Source: Pseudomonadota bacterium (GTDB taxonomy: Bacteria; Pseudomonadota; Alphaproteobacteria; Rhizobiales; Tepidamorphaceae). From it: DNA of 64,000 nt. Numbering within the stretch: position 1 is the first letter of the stretch; every line of letters starts with the position of its first letter. This document shows, in pieces, positions 28,522 to 36,830 of this stretch. Under the pieces are notes generated by a model that was not told the DNA's origin, did not search any database, and worked only from the letters and a program-made list of their open reading frames with translations. The position numbers were made by a program, and so were the translations under genes. Location of the stretch: contig JAEWYT010000036.1 of assembly GCA_023458595.1 (NCBI GenBank), positions 55,591 through 119,590 of the forward strand, given 5' to 3'.

Positions 28522-29037
28522 TTATCGGCCCGCCCGCTCGTAGACCACGAACTGCATGGGCGCGGAGTCCTTCTCCCCCCGCACCGGCCCCTCGCGCGAA
28601 ACCTCCCGCCACACCGCCGGATCGATCGGCGGGAAGACCGCGTCGCCCTGCGGCCGCCCGGCCACCTCGGTGACGTACAGCCGGTCCGCCCGGCCGATCG
28701 TCTCCTCGTAGATCTGCCCGCCGCCGACGATGAAGATCTCGTCGACGCCGCGGTCGAAGGCGAAGTCCTCGGCGAGCCCCACCGCCTCGTCGAGCGAATA
28801 GGCGACGTGGACCTGGTCGGACGCGATCTCCGTGCCCCGCGTCACGACGATGTTGTCGCGCCCCGGCAACGGCCGGCCGATCGACTCGAAGGTCTTGCGC
28901 CCCATCACGATCGGCTTGCCCATCGTCACCCGCTTGAAGTGCTGCAGGTCGCTCGGCAGCCGCCAGGGCAGCCCGTTGTCGCGGCCGATCACCCGGTTCT
29001 CGGCCATGGCGACGATGATGGAGAGGCGCGGCAACAT
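28522..29037 (-). CDS. folA: Dihydrofolate reductase
   Basis: A 171-residue DHFR: LSIIVAMAENRVIGRDNGLP, WRLPSDLQHFKRVTMGKPIV (active-site Asp in the PSDL segment), MGRKTFESIGRPLPGRDNIV for NADPH binding, FIVGGGQIYEE and YVTEVAG. It reduces dihydrofolate to tetrahydrofolate and regenerates cofactor used by ThyA. thyA usually lies immediately upstream; here the FG-GAP/RTX gene and a GNAT gene lie between them. Confidence 0.95.
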   Translation of the reverse strand: MLPRLSIIVAMAENRVIGRDNGLPWRLPSDLQHFKRVTMGKPIVMGRKTFESIGRPLPGRDNIVVTRGTEIASDQVHVAYSLDEAVGLAEDFAFDRGVDEIFIVGGGQIYEETIGRADRLYVTEVAGRPQGDAVFPPIDPAVWREVSREGPVRGEKDSAPMQFVVYERAGR

Positions 29038-29120
29038 GGCTTCGTCCTTGGGTATTCCTCCGGCGGCCCGGAGCTGGCCGGGTGTCGGACTACGTAGGCC
29101 TGTTGCCTAGCGGTAGTAAA

Positions 29121-29150
29121 TTGAATGTTGCTGATTAGTCGAATTAGATT
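29121..29150 (+). promoter_or_regulatory. Candidate promoter for the FG-GAP/RTX gene
   Basis: TTGAAT (29121-29126), 18-base spacer, TAGATT (29145-29150), in an AT-rich pocket unlike the surroundings, 51 bp before the ATG at 29201. Confidence 0.45.
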
Positions 29151-29200
29151 GATCGTGACCACACCCGGTCGAAGCCATTGTGCAGGAGAGAGGCGCTCTG

Positions 29201-31132
29201 ATGGTCTTGAAGCAGTCCCATCACCGTCGCAGCAGCGAAGCCGCGACGCAGTCGTGGCCATACGGTTGCCGGCGATCGGTAAGAAAACTGGGCGTTGCCG
29301 CGCTTGCAACCCTTGGCTTCGCGATGGCGGCGGACTCTCCGTCGGCCGGCGAGGACGAGGCGACCGCAACGTTTCCGATCACTTACGGGAAATCCGCATA
29401 TGTCGGCGTCTCGTTGGGCAACGACGCTGGATGGCCTATCATTATGTGGACAGTCGCAACGGGCGATCTCAACAACGACGGCCTCGAAGATCTCGTCTTC
29501 TCGACGAACGCCCGGGCGAACGACCAATATACTTCTCTGCCCCTGCGGTTGTTTTTGAGCAACGGCGACAACCTGGTCGACAGGTCCGCAAAGGTGTTGC
29601 CGTTCCGGCCGAAAGCCCAGCTGACCCGGGATATTCATCTCGCCGACTACAACGGCGACGGATTGCTCGATATTTTCCTCAGCAATGCGGGGACCGAACG
29701 GAACAAGCCGAATTTCCCGGGCGAGCAGAACGCCCTTTTCGTTTCCAGGAAGAAGAACCTCTATGCCGACTACACCAGATCGGGCCTACCCGCTCAGCGC
29801 GATTTCAGTCACGGGTCCGGGGTCGGCGATTTCGACGGCGACGGGGACGTAGATATCTTCGTCACCAATCTGGGATCCAACATCCCGCACTCCGCCGGCC
29901 TCCTTTTCAATGACGGGACCGGCAGATTCCAGGAAGTCGCCCGGTGGGATGCGCCGGGCGCGTTTCTGCCTCCGGAAACGACCGGTCTTCCTGGACCCTA
30001 TTGGGTACAGGTCGCCGACCTGGACCATGACGGCGATCTGGACATCTACGTCGAGGCCGAGCTTATCCCCGGAAACGACCGCAAGACGCGATACCTGAAG
30101 AACGACGGGTCGGGTCATTTCTCGCTGTCGATGGAGACGATTCCCCGCTTCCCGAACGTTCCTCATAACGTCGTGCAGGACTCGGTGAGTGTGGACGTGG
30201 ACCGGGACGGAGACAACGACCTCGTCTTGTTCGATACGGTCGACGAGGGAACCCGAGCGCGCATCCAGATATTGATCAACAACGGCGACGGAACACTTTC
30301 CGACGCGTCCAGCCGCGTTCCCGCTCTGCCGAAACTCACCGGGCATCCGATCTTCACGGTCGCGGATCTCGACGGCGATGGTGATCCGGACATTTACAGC
30401 CACCTCGCGACCCCGGACTTCAAGGATGATCTCTCGATCATGTTCATCAACGATGGATCCGGTCGCTTTTCTGCCGTTCCGAAGGCGAAGCAGCCGCAAG
30501 CGACAGCCGCATACGCCGTGCTCGACGTGAATGGCGATGGGCTGATGGACTTTCTGTCTGACCAGACCTGGACGGACGACTGGACCCAGAACAAGAACCG
30601 TCAGTTCAAGTTGATATTCGCCTCGCTCGGCAAGAAAGTGCGCCGGACCGGGTGGGCGACAAACGACGCCATCGCCGGCGGTTCGCTGAACGACAGTCTG
30701 TTCGGTCGCGGTGGCGCGGACATCCTGCGCGGCAATGGCGGCAACGACAAGTTGGTCGGTGGGCCGGGAGACGACATCCTGGAAGGTGGGCCTGGAAAAG
30801 ACAGGCTCGACGGCGGAACCGGCAACAACATCTATCGGTTCACGGAGAACGATGCGTTGGGTCGCTGCCCGTCCTGCGATGCCATCGTGCATTTCGTACC
30901 AGGCGCCGACAAGATCGACCTCGCTCGCGTCGACGCGAAGAAAGGTCCCGGCAACCAGAGGTTCAAGTTCATCGGCAAGAAGAGATTTTCAGGGCAGAAA
31001 GGCCTACTGCGCTACCAGACCAAAAGGGGCAGGACAACGATCCAGGCCGATATCGACGGCAACCGGAAACCGGACTTCGAGATCAGGATCAATGGCACCG
31101 TGGCGCTGACCAAAGGCGACTTCGTTCTCTAG
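29201..31132 (+). CDS. Exported FG-GAP/VCBS propeller protein with RTX calcium-binding tail
   Basis: A 643-residue protein. A signal-like hydrophobic segment (RKLGVAALATLGFAMAADS) is preceded by a long basic n-region. Seven Asp-rich FG-GAP/VCBS calcium loops are seen (DLNNDGLEDL, DYNGDGLLDI, DFDGDGDVDI, DLDHDGDLDI, DVDRDGDNDL, DLDGDGDPDI, DVNGDGLMDF), fitting a seven-bladed propeller. The C-terminus has about five GGxGxDxLx nonapeptides (GNGGNDKLVGGPGDDILEGG) and a serralysin-like end. The ATG at 29201 has CAGGAGAG about ten bases upstream. The region is locally less GC-rich than its neighbours. No type I exporter is in the window. Ligand unknown. Confidence 0.85.
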   Translation: MVLKQSHHRRSSEAATQSWPYGCRRSVRKLGVAALATLGFAMAADSPSAGEDEATATFPITYGKSAYVGVSLGNDAGWPIIMWTVATGDLNNDGLEDLVFSTNARANDQYTSLPLRLFLSNGDNLVDRSAKVLPFRPKAQLTRDIHLADYNGDGLLDIFLSNAGTERNKPNFPGEQNALFVSRKKNLYADYTRSGLPAQRDFSHGSGVGDFDGDGDVDIFVTNLGSNIPHSAGLLFNDGTGRFQEVARWDAPGAFLPPETTGLPGPYWVQVADLDHDGDLDIYVEAELIPGNDRKTRYLKNDGSGHFSLSMETIPRFPNVPHNVVQDSVSVDVDRDGDNDLVLFDTVDEGTRARIQILINNGDGTLSDASSRVPALPKLTGHPIFTVADLDGDGDPDIYSHLATPDFKDDLSIMFINDGSGRFSAVPKAKQPQATAAYAVLDVNGDGLMDFLSDQTWTDDWTQNKNRQFKLIFASLGKKVRRTGWATNDAIAGGSLNDSLFGRGGADILRGNGGNDKLVGGPGDDILEGGPGKDRLDGGTGNNIYRFTENDALGRCPSCDAIVHFVPGADKIDLARVDAKKGPGNQRFKFIGKKRFSGQKGLLRYQTKRGRTTIQADIDGNRKPDFEIRINGTVALTKGDFVL

Positions 31133-31160
31133 GAATCGATCGGCCCTCCCATTGCCGGCT

Positions 31161-31664
31161 CTATTCCGCCAGCTTGCCGAGCGCCTCGCCGGACACGCGG
31201 TAGACGGTCCACTCGTTCATGGGCTCGGCGCCGAGCGACTCGTAGAACGCGATCGACGGCTCGTTCCAGTCGAGCACCCACCACTCGAGCCGGCCGAGGC
31301 CCTCGTCCACGCAGCGTCCGGCCAGGCGCTTCAGCATCGCCCTGCCGATCCCCTTGCTCCGGAATTGCGGACGCACGTAGAGGTCTTCGAGATAGATGCC
31401 GTGCTGGCCGCGGAAGGTCGAGAAATTGTAGAACCACAGGGCGAAGCCGGCCGGCTCGCCGTCCCATTCGGCGATGTCGCAGAACGCCCGCGGCATCGGC
31501 CCGAACAGCGCCCGGTCGACGCGCCCCTCGTCGGCCGTCACCTCGTCGGCGAGCTTCTCGTAAGCGGCGAGTTCCCGGATGAACGACAGCACCAGCCCCG
31601 CCTCGCCGGGCCAGGCCGGGCGGATGGCGAGCCGATGGGAGCTCTTTTCCCTGTCCTTCGTCAT
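31161..31664 (-). CDS. GNAT-family N-acetyltransferase (diamine acetyltransferase-like)
   Basis: A 167-residue GNAT with the order RPAWPGEAGLVLSFIRELAAYEKL, FALWFYNFSTFRGQHGIYLE, DLYVRPQFRSKGIGRAMLKR (acetyl-CoA loop RSKGIG), then WWVLDWNEPSIAFYESLGA. The WFYNFSTF..LEDLYV core is that of the spermidine/spermine acetyltransferase-like (SAT2/thialysine) group. Substrate unproven. Ends 28 bp after thyA begins its downstream gap; same strand as thyA, so probably cotranscribed. Confidence 0.88.
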   Translation of the reverse strand: MTKDREKSSHRLAIRPAWPGEAGLVLSFIRELAAYEKLADEVTADEGRVDRALFGPMPRAFCDIAEWDGEPAGFALWFYNFSTFRGQHGIYLEDLYVRPQFRSKGIGRAMLKRLAGRCVDEGLGRLEWWVLDWNEPSIAFYESLGAEPMNEWTVYRVSGEALGKLAE

Positions 31665-31692
31665 GGCCGGGCGAATACCGGAAGCGCGATCG

Positions 31693-32487
31693 TCAAACCG
31701 CCACCTCCGCCTTGATGTGCGGGTGCGGCTCGTAGCCTTCCAGCGCGAAATCCTCGTAGACGAAGCCGAAAATGTCGGTGACGGCGGGATTGATGTGCAT
31801 CTTCGGCAGGCGCCTCGGCTCGCGGGCGAGCTGCAGGCGGGCCTGCTCGAGGTGGTTCGAATACAGATGCGCGTCGCCGAGCGTGTGGACGAAGTCGCCG
31901 GGCTTCAGCCCCGTCACCTGCGCCACCATCATGGTGAGCAGCGCGTAGGAGGCGATGTTGAAGGGAACGCCCAGGAAGACGTCGGCGGAGCGCTGGTAGA
32001 GCTGGCAGGACAGCCGCCCCTCGCCGACCCAGAACTGGAACAGGCAGTGGCAGGGCGGCAGCGCCATCTTCCCGACGTCGGCCGGGTTCCAGGCGGTGAC
32101 GATCAGCCGGCGTGAATCGGGATTGGAGCGAATCTGGCCAACCACCTGGGAAATCTGGTCGATCGCCCCACCGTCCGGCGTCGGCCAGGAGCGCCACTGG
32201 TGGCCGTAGACGGGCCCCAGGTCGCCGTTCCCGTCGGCCCATTCGTCCCAGATGCTGACGCCGTGCTCCTTGAGATAGGCGATGTTGGTGTCGCCCTTCA
32301 GGAACCAGAGAAGCTCGTGGACGATCGACTTCATGTGCAGCTTCTTCGTCGTCACCATCGGGAAGCCCTCGGCGAGATCGAAGCGCATCTGGTGGCCGAA
32401 CACGCTGAGCGTGCCGGTGCCGGTCCGGTCCGATTTCGTCAGCCCCGTATCGAGGATGCGGCGGAGAAGCTCGTGGTATTGGCGCAT
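31693..32487 (-). CDS. thyA: Thymidylate synthase
   Basis: A 264-residue ThyA (the short form) converting dUMP to dTMP with methylene-tetrahydrofolate. Seen: YHELLRRILDTGLTKSDRTG, FGHQMRFDLAEGFPMVTTKK, VYGHQWRSW, RRLIVTAWNPADV, the nucleophile LPPCHCLFQFWV, and LGDAHLYSNHLEQ. ATG at 32487. Upstream of the GNAT gene on the same strand; together with folA 3 kb away it completes the thymidylate cycle. Confidence 0.96.
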   Translation of the reverse strand: MRQYHELLRRILDTGLTKSDRTGTGTLSVFGHQMRFDLAEGFPMVTTKKLHMKSIVHELLWFLKGDTNIAYLKEHGVSIWDEWADGNGDLGPVYGHQWRSWPTPDGGAIDQISQVVGQIRSNPDSRRLIVTAWNPADVGKMALPPCHCLFQFWVGEGRLSCQLYQRSADVFLGVPFNIASYALLTMMVAQVTGLKPGDFVHTLGDAHLYSNHLEQARLQLAREPRRLPKMHINPAVTDIFGFVYEDFALEGYEPHPHIKAEVAV

Positions 32488-32545
32488 GGCGGTGTCCTGT
32501 CTCGGCCGGCCAGTCTAGTCGATTCCGGATGCCGGTTCAGCGTCC

Positions 32546-33499
32546 GTGCGGTTCCCCGGCGGAACCGGTGGACATCTGGACCGAAGCGCCTTTCTCGGGT
32601 CATCTAGGGCGCATGGCGCGGGGGACGAAGAAGCGAGTCGCGAAGCCGGCCGCAGGCCGGTTCCAACGCCGGCAGCGGAAACGGCCATTACGCGCGCGGA
32701 GACGGAGGCGGCCGGTCGCGCGGCGAGGCGGCAGAGGCTCCAGTCGCAGATCAGGAGCCTCTACGAAGGCTCCGACAAGCGGGCGACCCGGTTCCGCTAT
32801 TTCCTGCTCGCTTTCGATCTCGCCCTGATCGGCTTCTTCATCTTCACCACGCCGCTGCACAATCCGCCCTGGATCATCGTGCTCGACCTGATCGTCGTGA
32901 TCCCCGTCGCGCTCGACTTCCTCGCCCGCCTGTGGATCTCGCGCAGCAAGTCGGCCTACCTCCTGCAGATCACCTCGATCGCCGATATCCTGATCATCGT
33001 CTCGCTGCTGCTTCCGGTCTTCTTCGACAATCTCGCCTTCCTGCGCGTGCTGCGCTCGCTCAGGCTCCTGCGCTCGCACCACGTCATGCGCGACCTCCGG
33101 CGCGACGTGCCCTTCGTGCAGCGCAACGAGGAGGCGCTGCACAGCTTCATCAACCTCGTCGTCTTCGTCTTCACCATCACCGCGCTGGTCTTCGTTCTCG
33201 AGGAAGGGGTCAATCCGCAGATCACCAGCTATCTGGACGCGCTCTATTTCACGGTGACCACGCTGACGACGACCGGCTTCGGAGACATCACCCTGCAGGA
33301 CCGCTACGGGCGCCTGCTGTCGATCGTCATCATGGTGGTCGGCGTCGCGCTGTTCCTGCGTCTCGTCCAGACGGTGTTCCGGCCGAGCAAGGTCCGCTAC
33401 ACCTGCCCCGACTGCGGCCTGAAACTGCACGATCCCGACGCCGTCCACTGCAAGCACTGCGGCCGCGTCATCAACATCGAGACCGAGGGGCTGACCTGA
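32546..33499 (+). CDS. Voltage-gated-type K+ channel protein with C-terminal zinc ribbon; start uncertain
   Basis: The conserved part (from about 32740) has six helices: S1 FRYFLLAFDLALIGFFIF, a basic S4 (LAFLRVLRSLRLLRSHHVMR), and a pore loop with selectivity filter TTTGFGD. The C-terminus carries CPDCGL-x10-CKHCG, a zinc ribbon. The only in-frame start is GTG at 32546, which reads through shadow-like sequence. ATG 32613 begins a better-looking N-terminus (MARGTKKRVAKPAAG) in another frame, so a one-base deletion near 32660-32675 is likely. If so, the gene is 32613-33499 with a frameshift. Confidence 0.75.
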   Translation: MRFPGGTGGHLDRSAFLGSSRAHGAGDEEASREAGRRPVPTPAAETAITRAETEAAGRAARRQRLQSQIRSLYEGSDKRATRFRYFLLAFDLALIGFFIFTTPLHNPPWIIVLDLIVVIPVALDFLARLWISRSKSAYLLQITSIADILIIVSLLLPVFFDNLAFLRVLRSLRLLRSHHVMRDLRRDVPFVQRNEEALHSFINLVVFVFTITALVFVLEEGVNPQITSYLDALYFTVTTLTTTGFGDITLQDRYGRLLSIVIMVVGVALFLRLVQTVFRPSKVRYTCPDCGLKLHDPDAVHCKHCGRVINIETEGLT

Positions 33500-33551
33500 G
33501 CTAAAGCAGTTTGGTTTCAGGTCTACGCATCGCCGCACCCGAATCGCCTGC

Positions 33552-33661
33552 CGCCGATGGGTCCCGGATCAAGTCCGGGACACGCATCTTCTGTATGTGG
33601 CAAAACCTTGCCACACCCTCGGTCCGCGTGCCCCCGGACTTGATCCGGGGCCCATCCGGCG
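33552..33661. repeat. Palindromic intergenic repeat, family A copy 2
   Basis: Arms of about 34 bases: GGGTCCCGGATCAAGTCCGG near the left, and CCGGACTTGATCCGGGGCCC near the right, closing with CGCCGATG/CATCCGGCG. An inner hairpin TGTGGCAA-AACC-TTGCCACA (33596-33615) lies at the tip. It shares its arm with the repeat at 9288-9382 and sits between convergent genes. Confidence 0.8.
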
Positions 33662-33714
33662 ATTGCTGCAACTGCAGAATATGCCCGGTCGATTCCACCG
33701 GGATGCATCATGCG

Positions 33715-34050
33715 CTAGCTCGTCGTCTCGCAGCGCTGCCAGACTTCCGGCTCGCCGGCGCGCTCGCCGACCTGCAGATGCACGATATCCTCGCTCATCA
33801 GCGACATGCGCACCGTCGCCCCCGCCGCCGTCTCCCCGGCCGGAACTTCGTAGGAGAAGGCGTGGCGGCTGTAGGTGCCGATCGTCTCGGTGCCGCCCGG
33901 CGTGGTGATCGCCGGGCCGTGGATCTCCATGATCCGCCCGTCGACCGCGCACCAGGTGCCGTCGATCGCGTCGGCCCGCGCCGGCAAAGCCAGCGCGCAG
34001 GAGAGGACCGCAACCCCGAGGATCGTCCCGACCGCATTCGCACGATGCAT
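33715..34050 (-). CDS. Small secreted protein of unknown function
   Basis: A 111-residue protein with a clear signal peptide (GTILGVAVLSCALALPARAD, cleavage near ARA-DAI). The mature 85 residues start DGTWCAVDGRIMEIHGPAIT and end VWQRCETTS, with one Cys near each end that could form a disulfide; the pattern is a short beta-barrel-like domain. I do not recognise a family. ATG at 34050. It is 59 bp downstream of the crotonase gene on the same strand. Confidence 0.75.
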   Translation of the reverse strand: MHRANAVGTILGVAVLSCALALPARADAIDGTWCAVDGRIMEIHGPAITTPGGTETIGTYSRHAFSYEVPAGETAAGATVRMSLMSEDIVHLQVGERAGEPEVWQRCETTS

Positions 34051-34109
34051 CTTCGCCTCCCGGACTGAACGCGGCCTCAACCTTCTCCCGCCGTCGACCG
34101 CGGGTAAAC

Positions 34110-34931
34110 TCAAATCGCGTTGAAGTCGCCGCCGCGCCCCTTGCCGCCGGCGAAACGCGCCGCGCCGCCGAGCCCCTCGGCCTTCAGCGCCGGCAGCCCG
34201 CCCTCGAATTCCTGTTTCAGCGCCGCCCGCATGTCCATGTCCCACTGGGCATAGGCCGACGCCCGGTCGGCCCGCATGCAGGCTTGCGGGAAACGGGCGA
34301 TCTCGTGGGCGAGGTCCTCGGCCGCCTGTCGCGCCCGGCCGGCCGGCACGACGCGCTCGCACAGGCCGATGCGCAGCGCCTCGTCGGCCGGGACCTTGCG
34401 GCCGGTGAGGATGATGTCCATCGCCCGCCCCATCCCGACGAGCCGCGGCAGACGGACGGTGCCGCCGTCGATCAGCGGCACGCCCCAGCGCCGGCAGTAG
34501 ACGCCGAAATAGGCGTCCTCCTCCATCACCCGCATGTCGCACCACAGCGCCATCTCCATGCCGCCGGCGACCGCCGGGCCGGCGATCGCGGCGATCACCG
34601 GCTTGGAAAGCCGCATCCGCGTCGGGCCCATCGGGCCCCTCGCGTCGCCGGAAGTACCGTCGTCGGCCCCCCCCTCGGCGGAAGCCCCCTCGGCGAACGC
34701 CAGCGCATCGATCTCGGCGGCACCGCCGGCGGCATGCTTCAGGTCGAAACCGGCGCAGAACGAGCCGCCCTCGCCCCAGAACACCGCGACGGACGCCGTT
34801 TCATCGGCCTCGAACGCGCCGAATGCGGCGACCAGCGCCTCCGCGGTTTCCGGATCGACGGCGTTGCGCGCCTCCGCCCGGCTCATGACGACGGTCCAGA
34901 CCGCCTGATCGCGCTCGATTCTGACGCTCAT
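34110..34931 (-). CDS. Crotonase-superfamily protein (enoyl-CoA hydratase-like)
   Basis: A 273-residue crotonase fold: VVMSRAEARNAVDPETAEAL at the start, VFWGEGGSFCAGFDLK (oxyanion hole strand), KPVIAAIAGPAVAGGMEMAL, then YCRRWGVPLIDGGTVRLPRL. At the positions of the two catalytic Glu of classical hydratases (PE and AME in the rat enzyme) it reads CRR and AMD. Hydration of enoyl-CoA by the standard mechanism is therefore doubtful; an isomerase, hydrolase or other crotonase reaction is possible. No beta-oxidation genes adjoin. Confidence 0.85.
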   Translation of the reverse strand: MSVRIERDQAVWTVVMSRAEARNAVDPETAEALVAAFGAFEADETASVAVFWGEGGSFCAGFDLKHAAGGAAEIDALAFAEGASAEGGADDGTSGDARGPMGPTRMRLSKPVIAAIAGPAVAGGMEMALWCDMRVMEEDAYFGVYCRRWGVPLIDGGTVRLPRLVGMGRAMDIILTGRKVPADEALRIGLCERVVPAGRARQAAEDLAHEIARFPQACMRADRASAYAQWDMDMRAALKQEFEGGLPALKAEGLGGAARFAGGKGRGGDFNAI

Positions 34932-34982
34932 CGGTCGTCTCCCTTTCGTAGCAATTCGGTAACCCGGTCGGGTCCGCGTGCC

Positions 34983-35011
34983 TTTTCATGGGCCGATTCC
35001 GTCCCTATATT
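34983..35011 (+). promoter_or_regulatory. Promoter for ssrA
   Basis: TTTTCA (34983-34988), 17-base spacer, TATATT (35006-35011). It predicts a transcript start near 35018, just before the acceptor part of the tmRNA. Confidence 0.6.
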
Positions 35012-35017
35012 GGTCCC

Positions 35018-35340
35018 GTCGGCGCAAGCCGACTATGGCGATAAATGGCCGTCGGAATAAACCCATCGGACCCGGGGGCAGTACCCGGCGCCTCCACCAG
35101 AACCGATCGAGCCCGATTTCGGTCGGCTGTGGCGGGGGCGAAACAGGATCGACGAGGGCGTAAAGGGCGTGTTTTCGCTCGGCATGGTACCGCCGTATCG
35201 GGCCATCTTTATAGTTGCCAACGACAACTATGCTCCGGTTGCTCAGGCCGCGTAAGGCGGTTTGAAACACCGATTCAAAGCCCTGGCGGGTTAGCTCTGT
35301 CAGGCGGGGTTCGGAGGCACCTGGCAACAGAAGCCTCCAC
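35018..35340 (+). ncRNA. ssrA: Circularly permuted two-piece tmRNA
   Basis: The acceptor piece comes first and ends CGCCTCC-ACCA (CCA at 35097-35099), preceded by a TpsiC-like stem-loop (CCGGG..CCCGG). After a spacer of about 34 bases the coding piece begins GGGGGCG at 35134, which pairs with CGCCTCC to give the 7-bp acceptor stem (one G-U). It continues AAACAGGATCGACG as in tmRNAs. The tag frame at 35217-35255 encodes ANDNYAPVAQAA and a stop. This permuted order is the alphaproteobacterial form. The exact ends are estimated. It lies directly upstream of sspB. Confidence 0.93.
35217..35255 (+). other. ssrA: tmRNA proteolysis tag reading frame
   Basis: GCC resume codon at 35217-35219, then codons for NDNYAPVAQAA and TAA at 35253-35255. 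The C-terminal AA is the ClpX-recognised degron and the AND-N segment is the part bound by SspB. Confidence 0.92.
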
Positions 35341-35419
35341 TTAAAATCCCGCGGCCAATCCTGACGGCCGTACTCGCCGAAAGGCGGAATTCCGGCAGAG
35401 GCCCGAAATCCGAGTACAG

Positions 35420-36034
35420 ATGGCGCAGGATCTCATTCGCTACGATCTGCTGGCCCAGGACGCCCTGCGCGGCGTCGTCCGCACCGTGCTGGCCGATGTC
35501 GCCAGGAACGGCCTTCCCGGCGATCATCATTTCTTCGTCGGATTCTCGACGACGGCGCCGGGCGTGCGCATCTCCAACCGCCTGCGCGAGAGCTATCCCG
35601 AGGAGATGACCATCGTCCTCCAGCACCAGTTCTGGGACCTCGAGGTCACCGATACCGGCTTCTCGGTGAGCCTCTCCTTCAACGGCGTCCCCGAAAGGCT
35701 CGTCGTCCCCTTCGCCGCGATCAAGGGCTTCCTCGACCCGAGCGTGCAGTTCGGCCTGCAGTTCGACGCCGGCACGCCCGTCGAGGCCAACGACGCGGGC
35801 TCGGCAGCCGAACCGGCCGCCGAAAGCGAGCCCACTCCGGCGAAGAGCGCGAAATCCAGGAAGGACAAGGCCGAGCCGGCAGCGGAAGCGGCCCCCGAGG
35901 GAGCCGCCCCCGAAGGAGCCGCTCCCGGGGAACCCGCCCCCGGGGAACCCGCCCCGGAAGAGGCCGTCCCCGGCCCGCAGGAAACCCAGGGCGCCGAGGT
36001 CGTCAGCCTCGACACGTTCCGCAAGAAGAGCTGA
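35420..36034 (+). CDS. sspB: SspB-type ClpXP adaptor
   Basis: A 204-residue protein. Residues 1-120 are the SspB fold (YDLLAQDALRGVVRTVLADV, HHFFVGFSTTAPGVRIS, FNGVPERLVVPFAAIKGFLD). Residues 125-190 are a flexible Ala/Pro/Glu linker with EGAAPEGAAPGEPAPGEPAP repeats. The end VVSLDTFRKKS matches the C-terminal ClpX-docking tail of alphaproteobacterial SspB. It captures ssrA-tagged proteins and hands them to ClpXP. The gene follows ssrA by about 80 bp in the same orientation. Confidence 0.92.
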   Translation: MAQDLIRYDLLAQDALRGVVRTVLADVARNGLPGDHHFFVGFSTTAPGVRISNRLRESYPEEMTIVLQHQFWDLEVTDTGFSVSLSFNGVPERLVVPFAAIKGFLDPSVQFGLQFDAGTPVEANDAGSAAEPAAESEPTPAKSAKSRKDKAEPAAEAAPEGAAPEGAAPGEPAPGEPAPEEAVPGPQETQGAEVVSLDTFRKKS

Positions 36035-36055
36035 GCCCGCGAGCGGCCGAGCCGG

Positions 36056-36830
36056 TCAGCCGTAGTTGCCGTACTTGGCGATGTCCACGTCCGACAGATA
36101 GCCCACGATCTGTTCGGAGCTGTTGCCGGTCCGGGTGACGAAGACGTCGCGGACGGTCTTGGGCGCGTCCTTGCTGGCCCGCTCCATCTCGCTGCGCACG
36201 TCCGTGAGAGTGGCCTCTGGCCGGTTCGCCGAGCATGTCGCCGAGCGTGACGGATTCGATGGGCATCGAGGCGGCGGCCGACGTCAGGAAGTCCAGCACC
36301 ACGCTTTCGTGGAAAAAGCCCTTCCCCGAACCATCCTCGTTCAGCACGACTATCCGCCCCTGCTTCTTCGCCTTGAACCTGTCCAGCACGTCCGTCTTCA
36401 ACAGCTGCCCGTTGTCCGCCGGCGTCCTCACCGCCGTTATCCGCGAGGCGGGGATCATCACCTGGGAAGCGCTGATCTGCCCCAGCCGATCGCCCCGGAA
36501 GCCGTGCAGGAGATCGGTCGCCCCCTTCGTCGCCGCTTCGAAATTGTCGCGGGCGAAACAGTAGGCGATGACGGCGCCGACCCACGCGGCGACCATCGGG
36601 AATATGGCGGCGAGAAGCTTCTCCAGAAGGCCGAGGCCCTTGTCGACGGTGGTGCCGTCCCCGACCCCGTCCTTCATGCCCAGCCACACGATCGTCGCGC
36701 CGACGGCAACCGTTGCCAGCGCCACCGTTCCGACGATGGCGCAGGATCCTCCGATCAGCAGGCCAGCCAGCTTCGTCCGGTGTGCATCCCGCTTCGATTC
36801 GGCCGATCCGGTCATCGATGTTCCGACCAT
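36056..36830 (-). pseudogene. Membrane protein with tandem CBS-like segments, frameshifted
   Basis: From ATG 36830 (alternatives GTG 36842, ATG 36815): two membrane helices (LLIGGSCAIVGTVALATVAV and LLAAIFPMVAAWVGAVIAYC), then a cytoplasmic part with SQVMIPASRITAV, QGRIVVLNEDGSGKGFFHES and ESVTLGDMLGEP. After GEP (about 36226-36234) the frame becomes shadow-like. Removing one base restores EATLTDVRSEMERASKDAPK, then TVRDVFVTRTGNSSEQIVGY and LSDVDIAKYGNYG, ending TGA at 36056-36058. The two beta-hairpin/helix halves resemble a CBS pair. Either a recent inactivating insertion or a sequencing error. Confidence 0.75.

Noticed and set aside
33501..33711. Small open frames around 33.5-33.7 kb
   Set aside because: They are translations of the palindromic repeat (LIRDP/CPGLDPGP peptides) and not genes.
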